Notes: a model not told the origin generated them from the sequence alone. Positions 53,775-63,369 are shown, counted from the stretch's first letter. The stretch is 64,000 bases of DNA from JAEULH01 sp963789785 (GCA_963789785.1 CAWBNC010000038.1:62001-126000), one strand, 5' to 3'. Made by a program: numbers and translations.

Positions 53775-54995
53775 TCAGTCGGCCGGGCGGGCGATCATCT
53801 GCGGAACCTGTGACGACATTCCCGGCGAATGCTCGTCGGCGGCGGCCCGCATCAGCCAGGTCCGCGCCCGGGCCAGGTCGCCGTGCTCGGCTTCCTCAAG
53901 CTCGGCCATCAGCAGGCAGACCCGCGGCGGCGCGTCCGGGCCGGCGATCGATTCGAGGTTGGTGCGCGCCTCGCCCCACAGCCGCGCCTCCAGCGCCGCG
54001 ACCGCGACGGCGATCCGGCTTTCGATGTGGCCGGGATTGCGCTTGGCCAGACGCTGCGCCGCCTGGACCTTCTTCAACCCGTCGTCGGCCTGGCGCGCCG
54101 CCCAATAGGCCTCCGCGAGACCGGGATCGGGGGTCCGCTCCCAGGCGCGCTCAATGACGGCGGTCGCCCGGCGGCTCTTGCCGGCGGACGTCAGCAGGAC
54201 GGCGTAGCGGATCGCCGCCGGGATGAAGCCGGGGTCGGCCTTGTGCGCCTTGCGCGCCCAATCCAGCGCCCGCTCGTCGTCGAACTCGAGGCTCTGCTTG
54301 TAGAGAAGTTCGGCGCGCTCGTGCGGCAGCTCGGCGGGCGGCATCAGCCGCAGCTTGGCGGTCTCGCCGAGCGTGGCTTCGGCGTCGGCCCACTGGCCGG
54401 TGCGCTTCTGCAGGTCGTAAAGCGTCTGCACCACCCACTCGCTCTTCGGGTTGAGGCGGTAGGCGCGCCGCGCCAGCGTCAGGGCCTGATCCCAGTTTTC
54501 GCGCTTCATGGCCTGCACCAGCAGCCCGCGAACGCCGAGGAACGCCGTCTCCGGGCGCTCGCTCATGGACTGGAAAAATCGCGCCGCGGCCTGCTCGTCG
54601 CCATCGAGCTGTGCCGCCTGCGCCGAGAGCAGCGTCACCAGCGGCCGATCGTCGACCAGCGTCTCGGCACGACGGGCGTTCTTGCGCGCCGAACCGGGAT
54701 CGCCGGCGGCGACAGCGACGAGACCGCGACTCAGCGCGGCGTAACCCCGCCGCTGCTGGCGATCCTGCCGCGCCCGGCCGACCGTCTTCGGCACCCGGCG
54801 AAGCGACCACCAGAGGCGATAGAGCAGGGCGCAGACGACGACGAGGGCGCCGATGAGGATGAGGAGCACCGGCACCGACGTGTCGACGCGATAGCCGGCC
54901 CACTCCAGCGCGACCATGCCCGGACGCTGCGCCAGCCAGCCCGCGACCGCCGCGGCGGCGCCGAGTAGGACAATGATGAAACCCCAGCGCAGCAT
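53775..54995 (-). CDS. hemY: HemY-type TPR membrane protein
   Basis: 406 residues. Two N-terminal membrane helices (FIIVLLGAAAAVAGWLA and VPVLLILIGALVVVCALLYR) are followed by TPR helices facing the periplasm or cytosol (WVVQTLYDLQKRTGQWADAE; DPGFIPAAIRYAVLLTSAGK). This is the proteobacterial HemY (HemY_N plus TPR), found with hemCD but without a proven reaction; it is not the Gram-positive protoporphyrinogen oxidase of the same name. Upstream by 3 bases is the Mic60-like gene, leftward as part of hemC-hemD-mic60-hemY. Confidence 0.9.
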   Translation of the reverse strand: MLRWGFIIVLLGAAAAVAGWLAQRPGMVALEWAGYRVDTSVPVLLILIGALVVVCALLYRLWWSLRRVPKTVGRARQDRQQRRGYAALSRGLVAVAAGDPGSARKNARRAETLVDDRPLVTLLSAQAAQLDGDEQAAARFFQSMSERPETAFLGVRGLLVQAMKRENWDQALTLARRAYRLNPKSEWVVQTLYDLQKRTGQWADAEATLGETAKLRLMPPAELPHERAELLYKQSLEFDDERALDWARKAHKADPGFIPAAIRYAVLLTSAGKSRRATAVIERAWERTPDPGLAEAYWAARQADDGLKKVQAAQRLAKRNPGHIESRIAVAVAALEARLWGEARTNLESIAGPDAPPRVCLLMAELEEAEHGDLARARTWLMRAAADEHSPGMSSQVPQMIARPAD

Positions 54996-54998
54996 GGC

Positions 54999-56399
54999 TC
55001 AGCCTCGCGCCGCATTGAGTTGAGCGATGGCCGCCATGCGCAGATCGGCAAGCGCCCTCTCAGCTGCCAGCCGGTCCTGGGCCTGTTTAAGCCAGGCGGA
55101 GGCGGCGTCGGCGGACGCACCCTGCAGGCCCTCCAGCGCCTTGACCGCGCCGGCGAGGTTGCCCGCCTGCAGCGCGTCTTCCGCCTGCGTCAGGGCCGCA
55201 TCGGTTCCGCCGGCGGCTAGCGCCGCATCGCCGACCTTGCGCACCGTGACCAGAGAGGTCAGCCGGTTGGTCACGCTGTCGAACCAGCTGCCGCCTTCGC
55301 GCTGATAGTCGGTCTGGGCGACGCTGCGGGCCATCTCGGGAAACTGTGCGCGCAATTCGCCGAAGCCCGCGAGCCCGGTGTCCGCCCACTGCCCGAGTTG
55401 ACCGATGGGCCCGGTCAGGGCGGCATCGTCACCGGCGATGGCGCGCACCGTCTCGAGCTGCTGGGCGTAGCCGCCGGTGCGGTCCAGCGCCTCGGCCAGC
55501 TGGTTGACGGCGAGGACCGTCGCCGCCGGCCGGCGCGCCTGCTCGCCGGCGTCGCTCACCGACGAGCGGACCTGCGACAAGGATGACTGCAGGGCGTCCA
55601 GCTGCTGCTCGACCGCGCTCAGTCGGCCGCTGCCGACCTCGAGCTGGGAGAGTCTCTGGTCGATGTCCTCGAGCGGCTGTGAAATGTCGGGTTGCGCCGG
55701 CTGTGGCGCCTCGGCCGCCTGTTGCGGCTCGCGCGCTTTCGCGGCAACCTGGTCGACTTCCTGCCTCAGGCTATCGAGCTCCTGCTGCAGGCTGGCGAGG
55801 CGATTGGTCGAGGCGGAAACCTGGGAGCGGACGTCGGCTGTTTCGGACTTCAGCGTGTTGACCGACTCGGCAACGCGCACGCGATCCTCGTTCTGTCCCG
55901 GCGCCTGTGGCACATGCTGGGCGAGCATCCCGGCGAGCGGCGGAATCCATCGCTCACGGGTAAGGTACGCCGCGGCCATGGCGAGTGCGAGGACAAGAAA
56001 GCCGCCGAGAATGCCGCCGATGAAGCCGCCGCCACGGCCACTGCCATTGCCGCGCGATGCGGCAACGGGCGGCGGCCCGGCGCGAGCCGTTTCCATATCA
56101 TCGCGACCAACGTCATAACCGTCGTCTGAAAGCTCTGTGGTCGCTGAGGAAATCCCTTTGGAGGACGCATCCGCTCGGTCGCGGCGTGGCTGTTCGTACG
56201 GTTCCACGCCCGCCGGCACTTCTCCCGCGGCGACCCCTCCCGTGCCGGCCCCGAGTCCGGCGTCCATGTCGCGCTCTTCGGGCCGAGAGTCCAATGTGCC
56301 AGCTTCCGCGTCGACCGCCGCCTTTGTTGCGGGCTCCGCATCTGCACCCGGGCCCGGCTTGGCCTGACCCACATCGTTCTTCTTGTCCTCGTCCGCCAT
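54999..56399 (-). CDS. Alphaproteobacterial Mic60/mitofilin-like inner-membrane protein
   Basis: 466 residues. The acidic, Pro/Gly-rich N-terminal 125 residues are cytosolic. They are followed by one membrane helix (FIGGILGGFLVLALAMAAAY), a coiled coil at about 175-225 (LASLQQELDSLRQEVDQVAA) and 245-285, and a C-terminal mitofilin domain (SWFDSVTNRLTSLVTVRKVG; AGNLAGAVKALEGLQGASAD). The order and the position between hemD and hemY match bacterial Mic60, the homologue of the mitochondrial crista-junction protein that shapes inner membranes. The membrane-shaping role is family knowledge; here only architecture and context are visible. Confidence 0.85.
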   Translation of the reverse strand: MADEDKKNDVGQAKPGPGADAEPATKAAVDAEAGTLDSRPEERDMDAGLGAGTGGVAAGEVPAGVEPYEQPRRDRADASSKGISSATTELSDDGYDVGRDDMETARAGPPPVAASRGNGSGRGGGFIGGILGGFLVLALAMAAAYLTRERWIPPLAGMLAQHVPQAPGQNEDRVRVAESVNTLKSETADVRSQVSASTNRLASLQQELDSLRQEVDQVAAKAREPQQAAEAPQPAQPDISQPLEDIDQRLSQLEVGSGRLSAVEQQLDALQSSLSQVRSSVSDAGEQARRPAATVLAVNQLAEALDRTGGYAQQLETVRAIAGDDAALTGPIGQLGQWADTGLAGFGELRAQFPEMARSVAQTDYQREGGSWFDSVTNRLTSLVTVRKVGDAALAAGGTDAALTQAEDALQAGNLAGAVKALEGLQGASADAASAWLKQAQDRLAAERALADLRMAAIAQLNAARG

Positions 56400-56495
56400 C
56401 CCCGTCCCTCATCAGGTTCCCCGACCGGCTTGGGCGAGAGACTAGCAGGGATCTTCTGCGCTTGGGGAGACAAAACCTGCCGCCGTGCCGCGCCG

Positions 56496-57272
56496 TTACC
56501 GGGTTCGGCGTTCTTCTGTACGGATGGCGGCGACCATGGCCGCCTGGTCGGGGCGGGCGGCGATGATGCTTGCGGCCCAGGGCAGGTGGGCGACTTTGGC
56601 TGCCACATTGGCGCTGAGACAGTAGGCGATCAGGTGCCGGCATGCAGGCGTAGAGGCGGCGGCGACGAGGAGTTCGGCGAAGATCCTCGCCGTTCGCGGC
56701 GAGTAAAGGACGATTCCGGACAGTGTCGACCGCGCGAGCGCCTGCCGGGTCGCGGCCGATAGCGCCCGCGCCGGTTCCATCCGATAAAGCACGACGCGAC
56801 GGCAGACGAAACCGGCGCCGGCAAGCGTACCTCCGAGATCGCCGGCACTGACCGTGCCGGCAATGTGCAGCAGCGCGCCCTTGTCCGGTTCGCGCATGGC
56901 GACGATCGTCGCCGCCAGAGCGTCGACGTCGCCGCCGGACGCTTCCACAATCGCGAAGCCGGCGTCGCGGGCGGCGGCCGCGGTCGCCTCGCCGACGGCG
57001 CAGACCGGCAGGTCGCGGCGAGACTCCATCGCGGCGAAGGCGCGCACGCCGTTGGCGCTGGTCGCGACCAGCGCCTGAACGCCAGGAAGAGCGCCGGACA
57101 GATCACCCGCCGCGTCGGAGATGAAGACAGCCTGCAACAGCGGTTCTATCAGGCTGTCGATCCCGTGTTCGGCGAGGATGGCGGCGAGCGGCTCGGCGTC
57201 GATGCGCGGACGGGTGATCAGAATGCACCGGCGCGCGGTTGCGCTCGCGGATGCGCTCGGGGGCGCGCTCAT
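56496..57272 (-). CDS. hemD: Uroporphyrinogen-III synthase
   Basis: HemD closes and inverts ring D of hydroxymethylbilane to uroporphyrinogen III. The 258 residues show the two-lobed pattern of this poorly conserved family: ILITRPRIDAEPLAAILAEH at the start, ALVATSANGVRAFAAM and AVGEATAAAARDAGF, then VVLYRMEPA and GIVLYSPRTARIFAELL. Its start overlaps the hemC stop by 4 bases (ATGA), indicating coupled translation. Confidence 0.92.
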   Translation of the reverse strand: MSAPPSASASATARRCILITRPRIDAEPLAAILAEHGIDSLIEPLLQAVFISDAAGDLSGALPGVQALVATSANGVRAFAAMESRRDLPVCAVGEATAAAARDAGFAIVEASGGDVDALAATIVAMREPDKGALLHIAGTVSAGDLGGTLAGAGFVCRRVVLYRMEPARALSAATRQALARSTLSGIVLYSPRTARIFAELLVAAASTPACRHLIAYCLSANVAAKVAHLPWAASIIAARPDQAAMVAAIRTEERRTR

Positions 57273-58297
57273 GGGGCGGGCGCGAAAAAGCCGGGACCGC
57301 CCTCGGCGCGCAGCTCCAGGCCCAGCTCGCGACCCAGGCGCAGCGCGTCGTCAATGCCGCCGCTGCGCCGGCCGGTAATGAGTTGGCTGCCGTCGGGCCG
57401 GGCGATAAGGCCGGAAAGGCGGAGCGTCGCAAGGGTGTCATCGACCAGCGCAAGCCCCGCGATCGGCGTTCGGCACGAGCCGTCCAGCACCGTGAGCATG
57501 GCCCGCTCAGCGCTGATGCAGACATGGGTGCGCCGGTCATCGACGGTGGCCAGCAGCATCCGAACGGCCTCGTCGTCCTCGCGACAGGTGACGCCGATGG
57601 CCGCCTGCCCCACAGCGGGCAACATCACCTCGGTGGCGACGGGCCGGATCGCGTCTTCCGCCGCGCCCACTCCGCCGCCGACGCCGCCGTCGAGCCGTCC
57701 CAGCCTGCCCAGCCTGCCCAGCCGGTTGAGCCCGGCCACCGCCAGCATTGTCGCACCAAGCGCGCCGTCGGCGACCTTGCGCAGCCGGGTCGCGACGTTG
57801 CCGCGCAGGGGCACGACGCGTAAGTCGGGGCGGTGGTGGAGAATCTGCGCCTGGCGGCGGAGCGACGACGTGCCAACGACACAGCCTTCGGGCAGAGCGG
57901 CGATCGTCTCGACGCCGGACGCGATCAGTGCGTCGCGCGGATCCTCGCGAGCTAGAGTCGCGGCGAGGACGATCGGTTCCGGCAGCCAGGTCGGCAGATC
58001 CTTCACCGAATGGACCGCAAGGTCGATACGGCGATCGAGCAGGGCCTCATCAATCTCCTTGGTGAATAGGCCCTTACCGCCGACCTCGGCGAGCGGGCGA
58101 TCGAGGATCCGGTCGCCGGTGGTCTTGATGACGACGATCTCCGCCGCGCCCGGCGCGCCCAGCGCCGGCTGCGTCTGCACCAGCCGCGCCCGCGCCTCCT
58201 CAGCCTGGGCCAGCGCCAGCGGGCTGCCACGGGTGCCGATGCGCAGAAGAATGGCCGAAGGTCGCGCCGACGATGGCAACGGAAGCTCCCATTCCAT
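57269..58297 (-). CDS. hemC: Porphobilinogen deaminase (hydroxymethylbilane synthase)
   Basis: HemC polymerises four porphobilinogens on a dipyrromethane cofactor. Signatures: RIGTRGSPLALAQAEEARA near residue 18, KTTGDRILDRPLAEVGGKGL, AVHSVKDLPT, GTSSLRRQAQI and the cofactor Cys in LDGSCRTPIAGL. Odd feature: after AGLNRLG a 9-bp unit is repeated, giving GRLGRLGRLDGGVGGGVG, a low-complexity insertion in a loop before the conserved domain-3 region. It is first in the leftward heme operon and divergent from tsaD (53 bases between starts). Confidence 0.96.
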   Translation of the reverse strand: MEWELPLPSSARPSAILLRIGTRGSPLALAQAEEARARLVQTQPALGAPGAAEIVVIKTTGDRILDRPLAEVGGKGLFTKEIDEALLDRRIDLAVHSVKDLPTWLPEPIVLAATLAREDPRDALIASGVETIAALPEGCVVGTSSLRRQAQILHHRPDLRVVPLRGNVATRLRKVADGALGATMLAVAGLNRLGRLGRLGRLDGGVGGGVGAAEDAIRPVATEVMLPAVGQAAIGVTCREDDEAVRMLLATVDDRRTHVCISAERAMLTVLDGSCRTPIAGLALVDDTLATLRLSGLIARPDGSQLITGRRSGGIDDALRLGRELGLELRAEGGPGFFAPAP

Positions 58298-58350
58298 GTT
58301 AAAGGACGTAGAGTAGCGGCCTGCGGGCCGCCGCCGAAAGGCCTATCACC

Positions 58351-59409
58351 ATGTTTATCCTCGGGATCGAGACAAGCTGCGATGAAACCGCCGTCGCCGT
58401 CGTCAGCGGCGAGCGGCGTATTGTCGCCCAGCGCATCCTGTCGCAGCTCGACGACCATCGCCCGTTCGGCGGCGTCGTTCCGGAGGTCGCGGCCCGGGCG
58501 CACCTGCAGCACCTCGACAGGCTCATTGCCGAAACGATGGAACAGGCCGGCCTCGACTTTGCCGGGCTCGACGCAGTCGCGGCGACGGCGGGCCCTGGGC
58601 TGATCGGCGGTGTTCTCGTCGGGGTGACGATGGCCAAGGCCATTGCGGCCGTCCACAGCCTGCCGTTCATCGCCGTCAATCATCTCGAAGGGCATGCGCT
58701 GAGCGCCCGGCTCAGCGACGGCATCGACTTCCCCTACCTCCTCCTGCTGGTCTCCGGAGGCCACTGCCAGCTTCTGATCGCGGGCGGCGTCGGCGCCTAC
58801 CGCAGGCTGGGGACGACGCTGGACGACGCGCTGGGCGAGGCGTTCGACAAAGTCGCCAAACTTCTGGGCCTTGGCTATCCCGGCGGTCCGGCGGTCGAGG
58901 CGGCGGCACTGGGCGGGAATGCGCGCCGCTTCGCGCTGCCGCGGCCGATGAAGGGCCGCGAAGGCTGTCACTTCTCGTTCTCCGGGCTGAAGACGGCGGT
59001 CAAGCACGCGTGGGAGGGTTTGCCCGAGGAAGCCCGCAACGCCCAGGCCGCAGCCGACCTGAGCGCCTCCTTCCAGCAGGCGGCGGCCGACGCACTCGTC
59101 GACCGGACAAACAACGCCCTTGACGGCTTCGCCGTGCCTGCCGGGCGCGAAAGAATGCTGGTCGTCGCCGGCGGTGTTGCCGCCAATGCGTACCTGCGCG
59201 GCCGGCTGGCGGCGCTGGCCGAGGCTGCAGGCGTGCGGCTGGTCGCGCCGCCCCAGGGGCTGTGCACCGACAACGGCGCGATGATCGCCTGGGCCGGCGT
59301 CGAGCGCCTCCGCCTGGGCTTGATCGACGGCCTGGATTTTGCCCCAAGACCGCGCTGGCCGCTTGACCCGGAGGCGCCGGCGGCGGCCTTCGCCGGGGTC
59401 AAGGCCTGA
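58351..59409 (+). CDS. tsaD: tRNA N6-adenosine threonylcarbamoyltransferase TsaD
   Basis: TsaD transfers threonylcarbamoyl to A37 of ANN-decoding tRNAs with TsaB/TsaE. The 352 residues start FILGIETSCDETAVAVV and contain the metal site NHLEGH (His111/115-type), the ATP-site VSGGHCQLLI and the GGVAANAYLR motif. The length is normal and the frame intact. Start ATG at 58351; divergent from hemC, followed by gpsA. Confidence 0.97.
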   Translation: MFILGIETSCDETAVAVVSGERRIVAQRILSQLDDHRPFGGVVPEVAARAHLQHLDRLIAETMEQAGLDFAGLDAVAATAGPGLIGGVLVGVTMAKAIAAVHSLPFIAVNHLEGHALSARLSDGIDFPYLLLLVSGGHCQLLIAGGVGAYRRLGTTLDDALGEAFDKVAKLLGLGYPGGPAVEAAALGGNARRFALPRPMKGREGCHFSFSGLKTAVKHAWEGLPEEARNAQAAADLSASFQQAAADALVDRTNNALDGFAVPAGRERMLVVAGGVAANAYLRGRLAALAEAAGVRLVAPPQGLCTDNGAMIAWAGVERLRLGLIDGLDFAPRPRWPLDPEAPAAAFAGVKA

Positions 59410-59474
59410 GCCATCATGTGCCCCGGGCCACTGACCGGAGGGTGCGCGTTGCTCCAGCCGCCGGGGCAGGGCAT

Positions 59475-60521
59475 ATGAAGTCGATGCAGCGGGTCGGCGT
59501 CATCGGTGGTGGGGCCTGGGGAACCAGTCTGGCGATGCTTGCCCAGCGGGCGGGGCGAAGCGTCGTGCTGTGGGCGCGCGAGCCCGAAGTCGTCGACACC
59601 ATCAACCGCGACCACCGCAACGAGACCTTTCTTCCCGGCATCGCGCTCGATCCCGACTTACGCGCCACTGCTGACGTGGGCGAGGCAATCGACGCCGATG
59701 CGGTGATCGTCGCAGCGCCGGCGCAGCACCTTCGCCCCACCCTCGCCGGTCTCGCCGGGCAGTGGCGCGCGGGTGTGCCGGCCGTGATCTGCGCCAAGGG
59801 CATCGAAAGGGGCACGTGCGCCCTGATGAGCGAGGTCGTCGCCGAAACGCTGGCCGAAGCGCCGCTCGCCATTCTCAGCGGGCCCAGCTTCGCCGCCGAG
59901 GTCGCCCAGGATCTGCCGACGGCGGTGGCCCTCGCTTCGCACGTCCCGCCCCTGCGCGACGACCTGCCGGCAGCGCTGGCGACGGCGCATTTCCGGATCT
60001 ACTCGACAGACGATGTTATCGGCGCCCAGGTCGGCGGGGCGGTCAAGAACGTACTCGCCATCGCCTGCGGGATTGTTCAAGGCCGCGAGATGGGCGACAA
60101 CGCCCGCGCCGCGCTGATCACCCGCGGCCTGGCCGAAACCGTTCGCCTTGCCGCGGCCAAAGGCGCCCGCGCCGAGACACTGATGGGCTTATCGGGCATC
60201 GGCGATCTGGTGCTGACCTGCACGGCCTTGCGTTCGCGCAACTTCTCCCTCGGCGTCGCGCTGGGGCGCGGCACGCCCCTTGCGGATATTATCGCCGCGC
60301 GCACCTCGGTCGCGGAGGGCGTCGACAGCGCCGCGGCGGTCTGCGTGCTCGCCGAACGCCACGCAACCGATATGCCGATCTGCAACGGGGTGGACGCCGT
60401 TCTTAATCGCGGGGCCGACATCGGCGAGACGATCGCTGACCTTCTGGCGCGGCCGGTGAAGCCTGAGGCGGCCGAACATAAGGGCCCGGATCCGGGCCGA
60501 AATGCAGATGAACGTCAATAA
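59475..60521 (+). CDS. gpsA: Glycerol-3-phosphate dehydrogenase [NAD(P)+]
   Basis: GpsA reduces dihydroxyacetone phosphate to sn-glycerol 3-phosphate for phospholipid synthesis. The 348 residues start with the Rossmann motif VGVIGGGAWGTSLAMLAQRA. They show VWAREPE-type cofactor loop, LSGPSFAAEVAQDLPTAVAL, the catalytic Lys in GGAVKNVLAIACGI and GLSGIGDLVLTCT. The ATG at 59475 is the family start; an upstream ATG at 59418 adds an unlike extension. It is in a rightward run with tsaD, yciI and the EVE gene. Confidence 0.97.
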   Translation: MKSMQRVGVIGGGAWGTSLAMLAQRAGRSVVLWAREPEVVDTINRDHRNETFLPGIALDPDLRATADVGEAIDADAVIVAAPAQHLRPTLAGLAGQWRAGVPAVICAKGIERGTCALMSEVVAETLAEAPLAILSGPSFAAEVAQDLPTAVALASHVPPLRDDLPAALATAHFRIYSTDDVIGAQVGGAVKNVLAIACGIVQGREMGDNARAALITRGLAETVRLAAAKGARAETLMGLSGIGDLVLTCTALRSRNFSLGVALGRGTPLADIIAARTSVAEGVDSAAAVCVLAERHATDMPICNGVDAVLNRGADIGETIADLLARPVKPEAAEHKGPDPGRNADERQ

Positions 60522-60551
60522 GACAAAATTGAGCAGGGAGAGGAGACGTCG

Positions 60552-60845
60552 ATGCTGTTCGTTATCCTTTGTTCCGATCGGCCGGATCGCGAGCATGTCC
60601 GGTTGCAGAACCGGTCGGCGCATCTTGCCTTTCTGGAAGAACACAAAGACCGCCTTTATGCCGCGGGGCCGCTCCAGACGGACGACGGCGCGCACATGAG
60701 CGGCAGCCTGCTGATCATGGATTTCCCCGATCGCGACTCCGTCGAAGCCTTCACCGCCGGGGATCCGTACAACCTTGCCGGGCTGTTCGAAAGCGTGGTT
60801 ATCCGGCGGTGGAAGAAAGTTCTGCCGGCGGACCCGGCCGAATAG
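60552..60845 (+). CDS. YciI-like protein
   Basis: 97 residues of the ferredoxin-like YciI family: MLFVILCSDRPDRE, RSAHLAFLEEHKDRLYAAG (the conserved His-Leu and the pocket), GSLLIMDFPDRDSVEAF and DPYNLAGLFESV. The characteristic His-Asp pair of the family is recognisable, but the reaction is unknown. It has a GGGAGAGGAG-type ribosome site 7 bases upstream and sits between gpsA and the EVE gene, 13 bases before the latter. Confidence 0.92.
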   Translation: MLFVILCSDRPDREHVRLQNRSAHLAFLEEHKDRLYAAGPLQTDDGAHMSGSLLIMDFPDRDSVEAFTAGDPYNLAGLFESVVIRRWKKVLPADPAE

Positions 60846-60858
60846 AAGCGAGGGCGAC

Positions 60859-61272
60859 ATGGCCTTTTGGCTGGTCAAGACCGAGCCGAACAGCTGGTCG
60901 TGGCAGCAGCAGCTCGAAGCCCGGACCACGCACTGGGACGGCGTACGCAACCATCAGGCGGCGAACAACCTGAAGGCAATGGCCGTCGGCGACCGCGCCT
61001 TCTTCTACCACTCCGGCAGCGAGCGGCGGATCGTCGGAATTGTCGAGGTGGTCCGACCTGATTATCCGGATCCGGGCGATCCGTCTGGCCGCTTCGGCAT
61101 GGTCGATCTGCGCGTTGTCGAGGCGCTTCCGCGTCCGGTCACGCTGGCTGAGATCAGGGAAACGACCGAGCTTGCCGACATAGCCCTGGTCCGGCAGGGG
61201 CGGCTGTCGGTGATGCCGATCGATGATTATGCCTGGCGTGTGCTCTGCGGCATGGGCGGCGCTGCGGTCTGA
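60859..61272 (+). CDS. EVE-domain protein
   Basis: 137 residues of the EVE/PUA-like fold: MAFWLVKTEPNSWSWQQQ, WDGVRNHQAANNLKAM, GDRAFFYHSGSERRIVGIVE, and the closing block RQGRLSVMPIDDYAWRVLC. EVE domains read modified bases in DNA or RNA; the ligand here is not known. The ATG at 60859 has GAGGGCGAC upstream. It follows yciI by 13 bases, with acsA 157 bases downstream. Confidence 0.94.
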   Translation: MAFWLVKTEPNSWSWQQQLEARTTHWDGVRNHQAANNLKAMAVGDRAFFYHSGSERRIVGIVEVVRPDYPDPGDPSGRFGMVDLRVVEALPRPVTLAEIRETTELADIALVRQGRLSVMPIDDYAWRVLCGMGGAAV

Positions 61273-61428
61273 ACGACGACCTTGCGCATGTGAATAGTCC
61301 GCGCCCCTTGTCTCGGCAACGCGATTTGCGATAAACCAGCACGGCCGGGCGCGGAGCGTCTTTGGCCGGCGGTGCGCGACCGTGCCCAACGAGAACGACG
61401 TATCATCCCCAGGGAGGGCCATCGACCA

Positions 61429-63369
61429 ATGAGCGAAGATCAAGTGATCCCGGTATTCGACGCCATCGCCAAGTCGGCGTGGTGCGACGAAGACACCTAT
61501 ACGCAGATGTACCAGAAGAGCGTCTCGGATCCCGAAGGGTTCTGGGGCGAGCACGGCACCCGCATCGACTGGATGAAGCCCTACACGCAGGTCAAGGACA
61601 CCAGCTTCAACGCGCCCGATGTCCACATCCGCTGGTATAACGACGGCACCCTGAACGCTTCGGTCAACTGCCTCGACCGTCACCTAGCCAAGCGGGGCGA
61701 GCAGACCGCCCTGATCTTCGAGGGCGACGATCCGTCCGTCAGTCGGCACATCACCTACCGTGAGCTCCACGAACAGGTGTGCAAGTTTGCCAACGTGCTC
61801 AAAGGCCAGGGCGTCAAGAAAGGCGATCGGGTCACGATCTACCTGCCGATGATCCCCGAGCTGCCGGTCGCCATGCTCGCTTGTGCCCGCATCGGCGCGA
61901 TCCATTCCATTGTCTTCGGCGGGTTCTCGCCGGACGCGCTCGCCGGACGCATTCAGGACTGCAACTCCTCGCTGGTGATCACTGCCGACGAGGGCCTGCG
62001 CGGCGGCCGCAAGGTGCCGCTGAAGGCCAATGTCGACCAGGCATTGAAGTCCTGCCCGACCGTCAAAACCTGTATTGTGGTCAAGCACACCGGCGGCGAC
62101 GTCCACTGGAGCGACGGCCGCGATGTCGGCTACGGCGAGCTTATGGCGGGCGCTTCGGCCGACTGCGCAGCCGAAGAAATGAACGCCGAAGACCCTCTGT
62201 TCATTCTCTACACGTCGGGCTCGACCGGAAAGCCGAAGGGCGTGCTGCATACGACCGGCGGCTACATGGTCTTTACGTCGATGACCCACCAGTACGTCTT
62301 CGACTACAAGGACGGCGATATCTACTGGTGCACGGCCGACATCGGTTGGGTCACCGGTCACAGCTACATCGTTTACGGGCCGCTCGCAAACGGCGCGACG
62401 TCGTTGATGTTCGAGGGCGTACCGAACTACCCGGACGCCTCGCGGTTCTGGGAGGTGGTCGACAAACACCAGGTCAACATCTTCTACACCGCGCCGACCG
62501 CCATCCGCGCCCTGATGCGCGAAGGCGACGCGCCGGTGACGAAGACCAGCCGCAAGTCGTTGCGCATCCTCGGCACCGTCGGCGAGCCGATCAACCCGGA
62601 GGCGTGGAACTGGTACTTCAAGATCGTCGGCGAACAGCGTTGCCCGATCGTCGACACTTGGTGGCAGACAGAGACCGGCGGCATCATGATTACTGCGCTG
62701 CCGGGGGCGATCGCGCTCAAGCCGGGCTCGGCGACCCTGCCGTTCTTTGGCGTCCAACCGCAGATTGTCGATGCCGATGGTGTCGCGCTCGAAGGCGCCG
62801 GCTCCGGCAACCTGTGCATCACCGATGCCTGGCCGGGAATGATGCGCACCGTCTTCCGCGACCACGACCGCTTCATCCAGACCTACTTTTCGACCTACAC
62901 CGGGAAGTACTTCACCGGTGACGGCTGCCGCCGGGACGAAGACGGCTACTACTGGATTACCGGCCGGGTCGACGACGTCATCAACGTTTCCGGTCACCGC
63001 CTCGGCACCGCCGAGGTCGAGAGCGCGCTGGTCGCTCACGCGAAGGTGGCCGAAGCGGCCGTCGTCGGCTTCCCCCACGACATCAAGGGCCAGGGCATCT
63101 ACGCCTACGTGACGCTCAACGCCGGCATTCAGCCGTCGGAGGCGCTGCGCAAGGAGCTGGTCCAGTGGGTGCGCACGGAGATCGGGCCGATCGCTTCGCC
63201 GGACGTCATCCAATGGGCGCCGGGTCTGCCGAAGACCCGTTCGGGCAAGATCATGCGGCGGATCCTGCGCAAGATCGCCGAGAACGATGTCGGCAGCCTG
63301 GGCGACACCTCGACGCTGGCGGATCCAACCGTGGTCAGCGACCTGATCGAGCAGCGCCCGCAGGCTTAG
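61429..63369 (+). CDS. acsA: Acetyl-CoA synthetase
   Basis: AMP-forming acetyl-CoA ligase, which activates acetate through acetyl-AMP. The 646-residue protein has the P-loop-like motif LYTSGSTGKPKGVLHT near residue 260, the WCTADIGWVTGHSYI and DTWWQTETGG motifs, and the C-terminal regulatory Lys in RSGKIMRRILRK near 605. That Lys is the usual acetylation target. An ATG further upstream adds an unlike lead, while ATG 61429 follows AGGGAGGG and is preferred. Likely the target pathway of the CrbS-like kinase and ActP elsewhere in the window. A Rho-independent terminator follows. Confidence 0.97.
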   Translation: MSEDQVIPVFDAIAKSAWCDEDTYTQMYQKSVSDPEGFWGEHGTRIDWMKPYTQVKDTSFNAPDVHIRWYNDGTLNASVNCLDRHLAKRGEQTALIFEGDDPSVSRHITYRELHEQVCKFANVLKGQGVKKGDRVTIYLPMIPELPVAMLACARIGAIHSIVFGGFSPDALAGRIQDCNSSLVITADEGLRGGRKVPLKANVDQALKSCPTVKTCIVVKHTGGDVHWSDGRDVGYGELMAGASADCAAEEMNAEDPLFILYTSGSTGKPKGVLHTTGGYMVFTSMTHQYVFDYKDGDIYWCTADIGWVTGHSYIVYGPLANGATSLMFEGVPNYPDASRFWEVVDKHQVNIFYTAPTAIRALMREGDAPVTKTSRKSLRILGTVGEPINPEAWNWYFKIVGEQRCPIVDTWWQTETGGIMITALPGAIALKPGSATLPFFGVQPQIVDADGVALEGAGSGNLCITDAWPGMMRTVFRDHDRFIQTYFSTYTGKYFTGDGCRRDEDGYYWITGRVDDVINVSGHRLGTAEVESALVAHAKVAEAAVVGFPHDIKGQGIYAYVTLNAGIQPSEALRKELVQWVRTEIGPIASPDVIQWAPGLPKTRSGKIMRRILRKIAENDVGSLGDTSTLADPTVVSDLIEQRPQA

